64,000 nt of DNA, taken from assembly GCA_965200095.1 (NCBI GenBank), contig OZ241350.1, positions 1,860,001 to 1,924,000 of the forward strand, given 5' to 3'. A program made the translations under genes and the position numbers. The stretch is from JANQOH01 sp965200095. Its GTDB lineage: Bacteria > Pseudomonadota > Alphaproteobacteria > UBA7887. Shown in pieces: positions 7,687-14,995 of this stretch. Positions within the stretch are counted from its first letter, which is position 1. Every line of letters starts with the position of its first letter. The notes under the pieces are model-generated. The model saw only the letters and a list, made by a program, of their open reading frames with translations, made no database searches and was not told the DNA's origin.

Positions 7687-7911
7687 ATGAGCGCGCCGGA
7701 AATCGTTGTCGTCGATGAAGCCCGCGTCGCTTGCGACGGCGGCGGCGCGTTCGGTCATCCGCGCGTGTTCCTCCATGTCGGCGCGCAGGGCGTGGACTGC
7801 CCCTATTGCGGCTGTCGCTTCGTGCGTCGCGACAGCGCCGGCGCGACCGCGGCGCCCAGCGCGCACATCGCCGCCATCGCGCCGAAAGCGCCCGCCGGCG
7901 ACACGGCGTAA
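7687..7911 (+). CDS. Small zinc-finger protein, zf-CHCC family
   Basis: 74 aa from the ATG at 7687. VACDGGGAFGHPRVFL followed by VDCPYCGCRFV gives the C...H...C..C zinc-binding pattern of the zf-CHCC family (related to the NDUFS6 subunit of respiratory complex I). These proteins are about 60-70 aa, so the zinc domain is complete and the last ~25 residues are extra. Those residues overlap the 3' end of the MFS gene on the opposite strand by 109 bp. Function beyond zinc binding is unknown. Confidence 0.75.
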   Translation: MSAPEIVVVDEARVACDGGGAFGHPRVFLHVGAQGVDCPYCGCRFVRRDSAGATAAPSAHIAAIAPKAPAGDTA

Positions 7912-8999
7912 AGCCCGCCTGCGGCCATCGTCGCGAGCGCCATCGCCGCGCCCATCGCCACCGTGGAATACGCGCCCTGCGCGGTCGCCGAACGCTCCGG
8001 GGGAACCGCCCGCTGGATGTAGAGCATCGCCGCGAGATGGGCGGCGCCGAAACTCGCCGCATGGAGCGCCTGCGCCGCGATCAGGACCGGCAGCGCTGCC
8101 GTGGCGCCGAGCGCCGCCCAGCGGACCGCGCCCGCCAGCGCCGCGAACGCGAGAAGCGCCGCCGGGCCGACGCGCCGCGCGAATCGGCCCGCAAAGGCGA
8201 ACAGCACGACCTCCGCCGCCACCGCTTCCGCCCACAACGCCCCGACGATGAAGGCGTCGTGGCCCGCCGCCCGCCAATGCAGTGTTGCGAAGGCGTAATA
8301 GACCGCATGGCTGGCTTGAATCAGCCCCGACGCCGCCAGGAAGGCGAGAAAGGTCCGCTGACGCAGCAACGCCCCGAGTCCCGCGAAGGAACCCGCCGAC
8401 CGCCGCACCCGCACGTCCGGCGCCGCTGCGCTGGCGAGCGCGACAAGCGCGGCCGCGCCGACCGCCAGCGGCGCGACCCTCTCCGGGTCGTCGCCGATCG
8501 CCGCGCCGCCGCCCCACGCCCCGGCGATGAAGGCGAGCGATCCCCATAGCCGGATGCGCCCGTAATCCAGACGCCGCAGCCGCGCCGTCAGCACGGTCAG
8601 GTTCTCGCCGAGCGGCAGCAGCGGCGGAAAGCACAGCCCCAGCGCCGCCGCCGCCAGCGCCAGCGTCGCGAAACGGTCGGCCGTCGCGTAGAAGCAGAAC
8701 GCCGCGACGGCGCCGCAGGAAAGCGCGATCAACGCTGGGCGGCGCCGGCCCAGACGGTCGGCGACGCCGGTCGCCACCGGGGTCGCCGCGACTTTGGTCC
8801 AGGTCGTGATCGCCAGCACGAGGCCGATCTCACCGGCGTCGAGCCCCCGCGACTCCAGCAGTGGCGGCCAATAGGGCATGAACAGCCCGATGGCGAGGAA
8901 CACGGCCGCGTACCACAGCGCCAGCCGCCACGAAACCGACGCCGGCCATCGCCCCGCGACGAGCCGCGGTTCGCCATGCGTCGGCTGCGTGCGGGTCAT
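7803..8999 (-). CDS. MFS transporter (MFS_1-like, HcaT type)
   Basis: 398 aa with about 12 membrane spans. The loop DRLGRRRPALIAL carries the MFS signature, and YGRIRLWGSLAFI is typical of the MFS_1_like/HcaT group (aromatic acid or nucleoside/proton symporters). The substrate cannot be deduced. The ATG at 8999 overlaps the stop of the upstream small protein as ATGA, implying translational coupling. The 3' end overlaps the zf-CHCC gene antisense. Confidence 0.82.
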   Translation of the reverse strand: MTRTQPTHGEPRLVAGRWPASVSWRLALWYAAVFLAIGLFMPYWPPLLESRGLDAGEIGLVLAITTWTKVAATPVATGVADRLGRRRPALIALSCGAVAAFCFYATADRFATLALAAAALGLCFPPLLPLGENLTVLTARLRRLDYGRIRLWGSLAFIAGAWGGGAAIGDDPERVAPLAVGAAALVALASAAAPDVRVRRSAGSFAGLGALLRQRTFLAFLAASGLIQASHAVYYAFATLHWRAAGHDAFIVGALWAEAVAAEVVLFAFAGRFARRVGPAALLAFAALAGAVRWAALGATAALPVLIAAQALHAASFGAAHLAAMLYIQRAVPPERSATAQGAYSTVAMGAAMALATMAAGGLYAVSPAGAFGAMAAMCALGAAVAPALSRRTKRQPQ

Positions 9000-9295
9000 C
9001 CGATCGGTTTGACGGTCCAGGCGCCGTCCACGCGGTGTAGCCAGAGGATGAGCGAATCGCGGCAGCGCACCTGCCACACGCCGTCATGCGGAGTGGAAAG
9101 CCGCGTGAGCGTTCTCGCCTCGCAACCGACGCGCGCGGCCGCCCGCGTCACCGCCTCGCGTTCCGCGGCGCGATCCGGGAGTTGTCCGGTCGGTTCCTGC
9201 GCCGGCGCGTCCGCGACGGAAAGCGCGACTGCCGCTGCGCTCGCCGCCGCGAAAACCGTGGCGGCGAGGGGGGCCGGGGCGGTCGCTCGTCGCAT
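8996..9295 (-). CDS. Small predicted periplasmic protein, function unknown
   Basis: 99 aa. The N terminus MRRATAPAPLAATVFAA is followed by a hydrophobic stretch ending ADAPAQ, a good Sec signal peptide. The mature part has two cysteines (VGCEARTL and VRCRDS), which could form a disulfide, in a compact domain ending GVWQVRCRD...WTVKPIG. I do not recognise the family. Its stop overlaps the MFS start (ATGA), so the two are made together. Confidence 0.7.
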   Translation of the reverse strand: MRRATAPAPLAATVFAAASAAAVALSVADAPAQEPTGQLPDRAAEREAVTRAAARVGCEARTLTRLSTPHDGVWQVRCRDSLILWLHRVDGAWTVKPIG

Positions 9296-9421
9296 CCCGC
9301 GATTATCGGCGCGCCCCCGTCCTGTCGCAATCGGGGAACGAATCGGGAAATCGCGCTTGGCGCGGGGGCGGTTGCATGGCAGTCTGACGCGCTTCGACGA
9401 TCCGGGGAGCGGGGGCGCCAG

Positions 9422-11140
9422 GTGGAGTCGCGGACGGTTCGCAAGGCGCGCGGCGCCTTCTTTACCCCGCCGGAAATCGCACGCGCGCTTGCGGCATGGG
9501 CGGTTCGCTCCGCCGACGATACGGTTCTCGAACCGTCGTGCGGCGAAGCGAGCATCCTTCTCGCGGCGGCCGAGAGGCTGAAGCGCATCGGGGCGCATCC
9601 TTCCCGCTGGCGGGAGCGCCTCCACGGGGTGGAGATTTTCGCGGCGTCCGCCGGGACCGCCGAAGCCCGGCTTCGCGAGGCGGGTTTCGACGCCGCTGTC
9701 GCCGTGGGCGATTTTTTCGAATACGACGCGCCCGCGGCCTTTGACGCGGTGGTCGGTAACCCGCCTTTCGTCCGCTACCAGAACTTCTCGGGCGCTGCCC
9801 GCGCCCGCGCCCTGGAAGCCGCTCTGGCGCAAGGCGTCCGCCTTTCGGGACTGGCCGGGTCGTGGGCGGCGTTTACCGTCGCGGCGGCGCGGCATGTCTC
9901 GCCGGACGGGCGGCTGGCGCTCGTCCTGCCCGCCGAGCTGCTGAGTGTCGATTACGCGAGGGAGGTGCGCCGCTTCCTGCTGCGCCGGTTCCGCCGCGTG
10001 CGTATTGTCGCGTTCGACGAGCGCGTGTTTCCCGGCGTCCTGGAGGAAGTCGTGCTGCTGCTTGCCGAGGGCAGCGGCGGCGCCTCTCGCCTCGAGGTTC
10101 ATCGAACCCGGGGTGCGGCCTCGCTCGGCGCGCTCGAGGCGGCGTCATGGACGCCGCACGCCCCCGTCGATGGCGAAAAGTGGACGCCGGCGCTCGTCGA
10201 GAAGGAGGCCCTGACGCTCTATCGGGCGCTCGCCGGCGACAGGTTCGAGCCGCTCGGCGCCTGGGGCGGCGCGTATCTCGGTGCGGTCACGGGGAACAAC
10301 CGGTTCTTCGCGTTGACGGTAGCCGAAGCCCGCGCGCGCGGGCTCCGCCGGGGCGACACAGTGCGTATCTCGCCGCCGGGCGCGCGCCACCTGCGGGAGC
10401 CCCGTTTTACCGAAGCGATGTGGAAACGACTCGCCGCGGACGGCGCGCGATGTCTGTTGCTGGCGCCGCATGGCGAACCGTCGGACGCGGCCCGGAGATA
10501 CCTCGCCGAAGGCGAGCGCGCCGGAGTCGCGAAGGCGTACAAATGCCGCGTCAGGAAGTCCTGGTGGCGCGTGCCCCGGGTAGACGCGCCGGACCTGATC
10601 GTGACCTACATGAACAACGACCGGCCGCGTCTGGTCGACAACGCGGCGCGGGCGGAGATACTCAATTCCGTCTACGGCGTCCGGCTGACGCCGGAACGAA
10701 GGCCGGTCGGGCGCGGAATCTTGCCGATCGCCTGTCTGAACAGCGTGACCCTGCTGGGCGCCGAACTCGTCGGGCGCGCTTACGGAGGCGGCCTGCTCAA
10801 GATGGAGCCGCGCGAGGCCGACACCCTGCCCGTGCCGACGCCCGGATGTCTCGAGAGGGCGACGAGGGCGTTGCGAAGCCTCAAGCCGCAAGTCGCCCTG
10901 TCGCCGCGCGCCGACGGGCTGCGGGATGTCGTGGAGGCCGTGGACGCTATCGTGCTGGCGGACGTTCCCGGCGGCGAGTTGAGAAAAATCCGCGCCGCGC
11001 GCGAGACACTGTTCCGGCGGCGTCGGGCGAGAGCGGGAGCCGGGGCGTCGAGCGTCGCATGGCGGGCGGCATCGGCGCGAAAAAGGTCGACATCGCGTGG
11101 GCGACCGGGGAGGCCGGGCTATTGCTCGCCGTGTCGATAA
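9422..11140 (+). CDS. N6-adenine DNA methyltransferase (Eco57I/TaqI-like)
   Basis: 572 aa from a GTG at 9422. The N terminus KARGAFFTPPEIARAL resembles TaqI-like methylases. Motif I is VLEPSCGEASILL and motif IV is NPPF within VVGNPPFVRYQNF. A C-terminal target-recognition-like region follows (GRGILPIACLNSVTLLG). It methylates adenine N6 in DNA from SAM. The last ~50 residues are low-complexity Arg/Ala and overlap a restriction-endonuclease-like fragment in another frame, so the native 3' end may be eroded. With no intact nuclease downstream it probably works as an orphan methylase. Confidence 0.85.
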   Translation: MESRTVRKARGAFFTPPEIARALAAWAVRSADDTVLEPSCGEASILLAAAERLKRIGAHPSRWRERLHGVEIFAASAGTAEARLREAGFDAAVAVGDFFEYDAPAAFDAVVGNPPFVRYQNFSGAARARALEAALAQGVRLSGLAGSWAAFTVAAARHVSPDGRLALVLPAELLSVDYAREVRRFLLRRFRRVRIVAFDERVFPGVLEEVVLLLAEGSGGASRLEVHRTRGAASLGALEAASWTPHAPVDGEKWTPALVEKEALTLYRALAGDRFEPLGAWGGAYLGAVTGNNRFFALTVAEARARGLRRGDTVRISPPGARHLREPRFTEAMWKRLAADGARCLLLAPHGEPSDAARRYLAEGERAGVAKAYKCRVRKSWWRVPRVDAPDLIVTYMNNDRPRLVDNAARAEILNSVYGVRLTPERRPVGRGILPIACLNSVTLLGAELVGRAYGGGLLKMEPREADTLPVPTPGCLERATRALRSLKPQVALSPRADGLRDVVEAVDAIVLADVPGGELRKIRAARETLFRRRRARAGAGASSVAWRAASARKRSTSRGRPGRPGYCSPCR

Positions 11141-11190
11141 AGACCATTGATTTCCGAGACGGACGGACGGGTAATTTCCAGAAGAATCTT
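11059..11190 (+). pseudogene. Fragment of a probable restriction endonuclease gene
   Basis: In the frame starting ATG at 11059 the translation contains AKKVDIAWATGEAGLL and SIKTIDFRDGRTGNFQKNL. This resembles an internal block of restriction-endonuclease-like proteins in which the conserved continuation after QKNL describes the rest of the nuclease domain. Here similarity stops abruptly at about 11190 and repeat/element sequence follows. Only ~44 residues remain. It overlaps the methylase 3' end, so the cognate nuclease seems to have been lost by deletion or insertion. Confidence 0.5.
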
Positions 11191-11310
11191 GCCGTGATCC
11201 GGTTCGGACACATGCGAGAGGCGGGGCTTGAAGGCGGGGTGGGGGGCTCCGAAGCTGTTCGGTGCGACGAAACAGCCGACGGAGGCCCCCATACGCAGCG
11301 ATTCTCGTTA

Positions 11311-11769
11311 TGAGACCTCTGCATAACTCGTTTCGCCTGTGGCAGGATCGCGTTCCCGGCGTTTTACGACGTTTCCGAACTCGCCGTCGGTGTATGACAA
11401 TGCGTGACGGAATTGGGAACATCGGCCCCTTGCATCGGTAATTCTCGCGAAAGAGCATGTGAAGAAATCAGACGGCCGTACAAATACTCGTCATTCCCGC
11501 GAAAGCGGGAATCCGGAGGCGGCCGCCCGCAATGTCGGCGCGGTTTTTCTTACGGAAACACCGCAAGCAGATTCCCGCTTTCGCGGGAATGACGAAGAGT
11601 AGTAGCGTCTCTCGATTTCTTCACACGCTCTTTCGCGGGAAAGAGGGAGAAAGGGCGGGTTTGCAATTCCATCACGCGTCGTTATGCTCTGCCGGTGAGT
11701 TCGGGAGCGTCGTAAAAAGCGCGGGAACGCGATCCTGCGGCAAGCGAAACCGGTTATGCAGAGGTCTCA
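11311..11769. mobile_element. Non-autonomous IS-like element with long inverted ends (IS5/IS1031-like)
   Basis: 459 bp bounded by TGAGACCTCTGCATAAC and its inverse (GTTATGCAGAGGTCTCA with one mismatch). The inverted ends extend ~60 bp or more, including GGCAGGATCGCGTTCCC and its complement. TTA flanks both sides (11308-11310 and 11770-11772), a 3-bp duplication as made by the IS1031 subgroup of IS5. No transposase frame is present; the centre holds a family-2 MITE. Confidence 0.65.
11442..11641. mobile_element. MITE family 2 copy (double inverted repeat)
   Basis: The outer inverted repeat is TTCTCGCGAAAGAGC + TGTGAAGAAATC against GATTTCTTCACACGC + TCTTTCGCGGGA. The inner inverted repeat is TCGTCATTCCCGCGAAAG + CGGGAATC against its complement. 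There is no coding frame. Related copies lie at 49.9-50.1 kb and 59.2-60.06 kb. Confidence 0.7.
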
Positions 11770-12066
11770 TTATGGCGATGGACGCGCCGTCCTGGGAGCG
11801 AGCCTGCCCTCGCGTATGCGGGGGGCGTCTCGCTCCCAGGGGCGGCCGCAACGGGTCTGCCGCATCGCTATGGGCCAAAATGAGAATTGCTGCCCCATAC
11901 GCGACGCCCTCGACGGACGAAACCCAAACGAGTACCTTCAATCCCCGACAGCAAACGAGACCCCCACCGCCGACCCCGCGTCTCATATGTCGTGAACCCG
12001 TACAAACCGTTGACCGCGAAGCGCAGGCAAGGCATTGCGTTGCCGTGGCGATGCGGAGGATGTCCG

Positions 12067-14283
12067 GTGCGCACATATCTGTTCGGTTTTCTTCTGGCGG
12101 CGGCGGGCGTCGCCGGCGCGGCGGCGCAGGAGCCCGCTGCGCCCCCGAACCTCGAGACCTATCTCGACGGCGCGCTGCTGGAGACGGTGTTCCCCGGCGC
12201 CGATTCGCATGGTCCCGTGGAGGGCGACCCGCCCGCCGCCGCCGCATATAGCGGCGGGGAACTCGTCGGCTATATCTATGAGCAATACGATGTCGTGGAA
12301 GGGGTGGGATACTCCAAGCGCCCGTTCCATCTCGTGGTCGGCCTGCGTCTCGACGGCACGATCGCGGGCGCGCGGCTGACGATGCATGTCGAGCCGATCG
12401 CCATCCTGGGGCGCACGGACGATGACTTTCACCGCTATCTCACCCAGTTTCCGGGCATCGACGTGCGCCGCGGCGTCAGCGTCGTCCTCGACATGTCGGG
12501 GGCGATCCTCGAAGGCGAGAAGTTCGCCATGCGCGGCACTGCGGGGGACACGTCGCGGCTCGTGCCGGTGGACGCGGTGTCGCGGACCACGACGAGTTCG
12601 ATCCTGTTCAGCGATTCGATCGTCCGCGCCGCGCGCGCGGTGGCGCGCAGCCGCGGCGTCTCGCTGAGCGAGACGCCGTCGCGCCGCGCCGTGGACTTCG
12701 ACAGATTTGCCGACCGCACCTGGCCGGAACTCGTCGCGGAGGGGTCGATCGGCGCGCTCCGCCTCGCCGTCGGCGAGGTCGCAGCGGCGTTCGAGGCGCT
12801 GCCGGAGGCGCGCGCCCCGCGCAAGGTGCGCCTGTCGCCCGACGAAGACCCTTACGTCGGCCTCTACGTGGCGCTCGTGTCGCCGCCGGCGATCGGCGTC
12901 AACGTGCTGGGGCGCACCTGGTACGACCAATATGTGTCGGGGCGCGGCGTCGACGATCTGATCCTCCTCGTCGCGGCGGCGGGAGAAACGGGGTTCCAGG
13001 ACCCCGGAGCGGACACGCCGGAGCGTTTCGCCCGCCTGCGCCTGTCGCAGGACGGACGGGAACTGCCCCTCGGCCCCGACTATGTGAAGACCCTGCCTTT
13101 CCTCCATGCGAAGGACGGGCCCGAACTGTTGGAGCGCGGCCTCGTCTTCTATTCGCCGGAGGACGGGCTGGACCCCGGCAAGCCGCTGCGGTTCGAACTC
13201 GCGATCGCCGGCGAACCGCCGCGCGGCGCGGCGGCGGACACGGCGCCCCCGACCGCCGTGTTCGCGCTGGAGTACCGGGTTCCGGAGGCGGTGTTGCTGC
13301 CCGAACCCGACCCCCCGGCGGAGGCGGCCGTCTCCGCGGGCGGCGAACCGTCGGCGGCGCCCGCTGAGGCGGCTGCGCCCGCGGGGCCGGACTGGCGGCC
13401 GATCTGGGAGGCCAACCGCGAGCGCATCGGCCTGCTGGCGGCGACGCTGGCGCTTCTGCTGGTCATCCTGTCGCTTCAGGATGTGCTGGCGCGCCGGCGC
13501 GCGCTGCTGCGCTGGGTGCGCATCGCCTTCCTCGCCTGGGTGCTGGGGTGGCTCGGCTGGTTCGCCGGGGCGCAACTCACCGTCATCGGCCTGCTGAACA
13601 TCGCCCAGTCGCTTCATGACGGCTTCGAGTGGGCCTTCTTCATGGTCGAGCCGCTGGTGTTCATCCTGACGGCGTTCGTCTTCCTCATGCTGTTCCTGTG
13701 GGGGCGGGCGATCTTCTGCGGCTGGCTGTGCCCGTTCGGCGCCTTGCAGGAACTGTTGAACAAGGCCGCCGTTGCGCTGAAGGTCCCGCAGATCCGCCTG
13801 CCGGACCGCTTGCAGGAGCGTCTGTTCGCGGTGAAATACGCGATCTTTCTCGGTCTGCTGGTGCTGACCTTCTTCGCCTACGACCTGGCCATCGCCGGCT
13901 CGAACGTCGAACCCTTCAAGACGGCGATCGTCTTCCGCTTCGACGCCCCGCTTGCGGCGGTGGCCTGGGCGGCGGCGCTGCTCGGCGCCGGCCTGTTCGT
14001 GGAGCGGTTCTATTGCCGTTTCGTCTGTCCTCTGGGGGCGGGCCTCGCCATCCTGGGCCGCGTCCGCATGTTCGACTGGCTCAAGCGCCGGGCGGAGTGC
14101 GGCAATCCGTGTCATCGCTGCGAGGCGGTGTGCCCCACCGGCGCCATCCGCCGCAGCGGGCGGATCGACATGAACGAGTGTTTCTATTGCCTCGACTGTC
14201 AGGCGACCTATTACGACGACCATGAATGCCCGCCGCTGGCAACGGCGCGCAAGCGGCTGGAGGCGCTGACGCCGGCGCGCTGA
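12067..14283 (+). CDS. nosR: NosR/NirI family membrane flavoprotein with Fe-S centres
   Basis: 738 aa. A Sec signal (cleavage near GAAAQEP) leads to a periplasmic FMN-binding domain (~residues 60-200), then several membrane spans (~430-690) with GWLCPFGALQELLN. The C-terminal cytosolic ferredoxin-like region has CGNPCHRCEAVCPTGAI and NECFYCLDCQ, the NosR layout. In denitrifiers NosR feeds electrons to and is needed for expression of N2O reductase. No nosZ or nosDFYL lies in this window, so the partner is elsewhere or different. The GTG at 12067 follows GGAGG by 7 nt. MITE copy C ends about 175 bp upstream. Confidence 0.85.
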   Translation: MRTYLFGFLLAAAGVAGAAAQEPAAPPNLETYLDGALLETVFPGADSHGPVEGDPPAAAAYSGGELVGYIYEQYDVVEGVGYSKRPFHLVVGLRLDGTIAGARLTMHVEPIAILGRTDDDFHRYLTQFPGIDVRRGVSVVLDMSGAILEGEKFAMRGTAGDTSRLVPVDAVSRTTTSSILFSDSIVRAARAVARSRGVSLSETPSRRAVDFDRFADRTWPELVAEGSIGALRLAVGEVAAAFEALPEARAPRKVRLSPDEDPYVGLYVALVSPPAIGVNVLGRTWYDQYVSGRGVDDLILLVAAAGETGFQDPGADTPERFARLRLSQDGRELPLGPDYVKTLPFLHAKDGPELLERGLVFYSPEDGLDPGKPLRFELAIAGEPPRGAAADTAPPTAVFALEYRVPEAVLLPEPDPPAEAAVSAGGEPSAAPAEAAAPAGPDWRPIWEANRERIGLLAATLALLLVILSLQDVLARRRALLRWVRIAFLAWVLGWLGWFAGAQLTVIGLLNIAQSLHDGFEWAFFMVEPLVFILTAFVFLMLFLWGRAIFCGWLCPFGALQELLNKAAVALKVPQIRLPDRLQERLFAVKYAIFLGLLVLTFFAYDLAIAGSNVEPFKTAIVFRFDAPLAAVAWAAALLGAGLFVERFYCRFVCPLGAGLAILGRVRMFDWLKRRAECGNPCHRCEAVCPTGAIRRSGRIDMNECFYCLDCQATYYDDHECPPLATARKRLEALTPAR

Positions 14284-14290
14284 CGCAAAG

Positions 14291-14318
14291 GGGGCGCGGC
14301 GAAAAAGCGCCGCGCCCC
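14291..14318 (+). terminator. GC-rich hairpin after nosR
   Basis: An 11-bp stem GGGGCGCGGCG/CGCCGCGCCCC with a 6-nt loop (AAAAAG) begins 7 bp past the nosR stop. It lies between convergent genes, so it may act on both strands. There is no T-run, so it is not a classical intrinsic terminator. Confidence 0.5.
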
Positions 14319-14346
14319 GCCTCGCGCCCCCGGAGGGCGGCGCCGG

Positions 14347-14871
14347 TCAGTCCATGACGATATGCAGGTCGACGGGACCGAACACCTCGGCCTCGCGCCG
14401 GCCCGGCAGTTCCGGGTATTCCGCCCATACGCGGTCCCGGAGTTCGGGGGGCAGTTCGGCCGCGGCGTCCGCATATTGCGCGCGCACCTTGAAGCGCAGC
14501 TGGTTCATCGCCTTCGGTTGGTCGGTGTTGATGCAGGTCGGGCCGTGCCCTCCGAACTCGCCGGCGCCCTCGGTGACGCACCATTCGGGTTGCGGGCTCG
14601 CGTCGCTGGACACGGTGAGGATGAGGATCGCGCTCTGCCCTTCTTCCGGGCCGCCGTGGACGTCCAGCACCGCATAATACGGCCGGTCGACCCACCCGTC
14701 CTCGAGACCGTCGGGGATTCCCTTCAGGAAAAGGGAATAGGCGGGGTAGAGGCCGCCGAAATAGAATCTCGCCTTCTCGGCGGCGATGGTGGTTATCTCG
14801 GCGGCGTTCGCCGTGCCGAACCCCACGGCCGCCGCGACTGCCGCCGCAGCGGCATGACGTGCAAATCGCAT
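14347..14871 (-). CDS. Secreted protein of unknown function
   Basis: 174 aa. A signal peptide (RHAAAAAVAAAVGFGTANA) is followed by a soluble domain with KARFYFGGLYPAYSLFLKG, GPEEGQSAILILTVSSD, a likely disulfide pair (EWCVTEG / PTCINTD) and FGPVDLHIVMD at the end. I do not recognise the family. It follows the amidohydrolase in the same direction with a perfect palindrome in the 124-bp gap, so the two may form a unit whose distal gene is modulated by that hairpin. Confidence 0.65.
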   Translation of the reverse strand: MRFARHAAAAAVAAAVGFGTANAAEITTIAAEKARFYFGGLYPAYSLFLKGIPDGLEDGWVDRPYYAVLDVHGGPEEGQSAILILTVSSDASPQPEWCVTEGAGEFGGHGPTCINTDQPKAMNQLRFKVRAQYADAAAELPPELRDRVWAEYPELPGRREAEVFGPVDLHIVMD

Positions 14872-14916
14872 CGCCTTACTCCCTGGATGTCGGTAAACGG
14901 AGCGTCGGTGAGCGGC

Positions 14917-14948
14917 AAGCGGGGGCCGGCGCGCGCCGGCCCCCGCTT
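14917..14948 (-). terminator. Perfect 32-bp palindrome between the amidohydrolase and secreted-protein genes
   Basis: AAGCGGGGGCCGGCGC is followed immediately by its exact reverse complement. In RNA this makes a very stable hairpin. It lies between two co-directional genes without a following T-run, so an attenuator, mRNA-stabilising or processing hairpin is as likely as a terminator. Confidence 0.55.
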
Positions 14949-14995
14949 CCGCTTCTCTCGCCGCCGCCTCGCGAGGGAGGCCGCGGCGCTGCGGC

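Larger units (their letters stand above)
11297..11892. mobile_element. MITE family 1, copy C, interrupted by a second element
   Basis: The left end AGCGATTCTCGTTATG starts at 11297. The matching right end, reading inward AGCAATTCTCATTTTGG, closes at 11892. CCCCATACGC occurs at both 11287-11296 and 11893-11902, a perfect 10-bp target duplication around the whole composite. Removing the inner element (11311-11769 plus one TTA) restores a normal family-1 element. Confidence 0.8.

Noticed and set aside
5408..8062. 884-aa open frame on the minus strand spanning rsmA and gmk
   Set aside because: Arg-rich shadow in another frame of genes with clear homology; no recognisable domain.
11887..12066. 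N-terminal extension of the nosR frame to 11887
   Set aside because: The extension would translate the MITE end and lacks a signal; GTG 12067 has a good ribosome site directly before the signal peptide.
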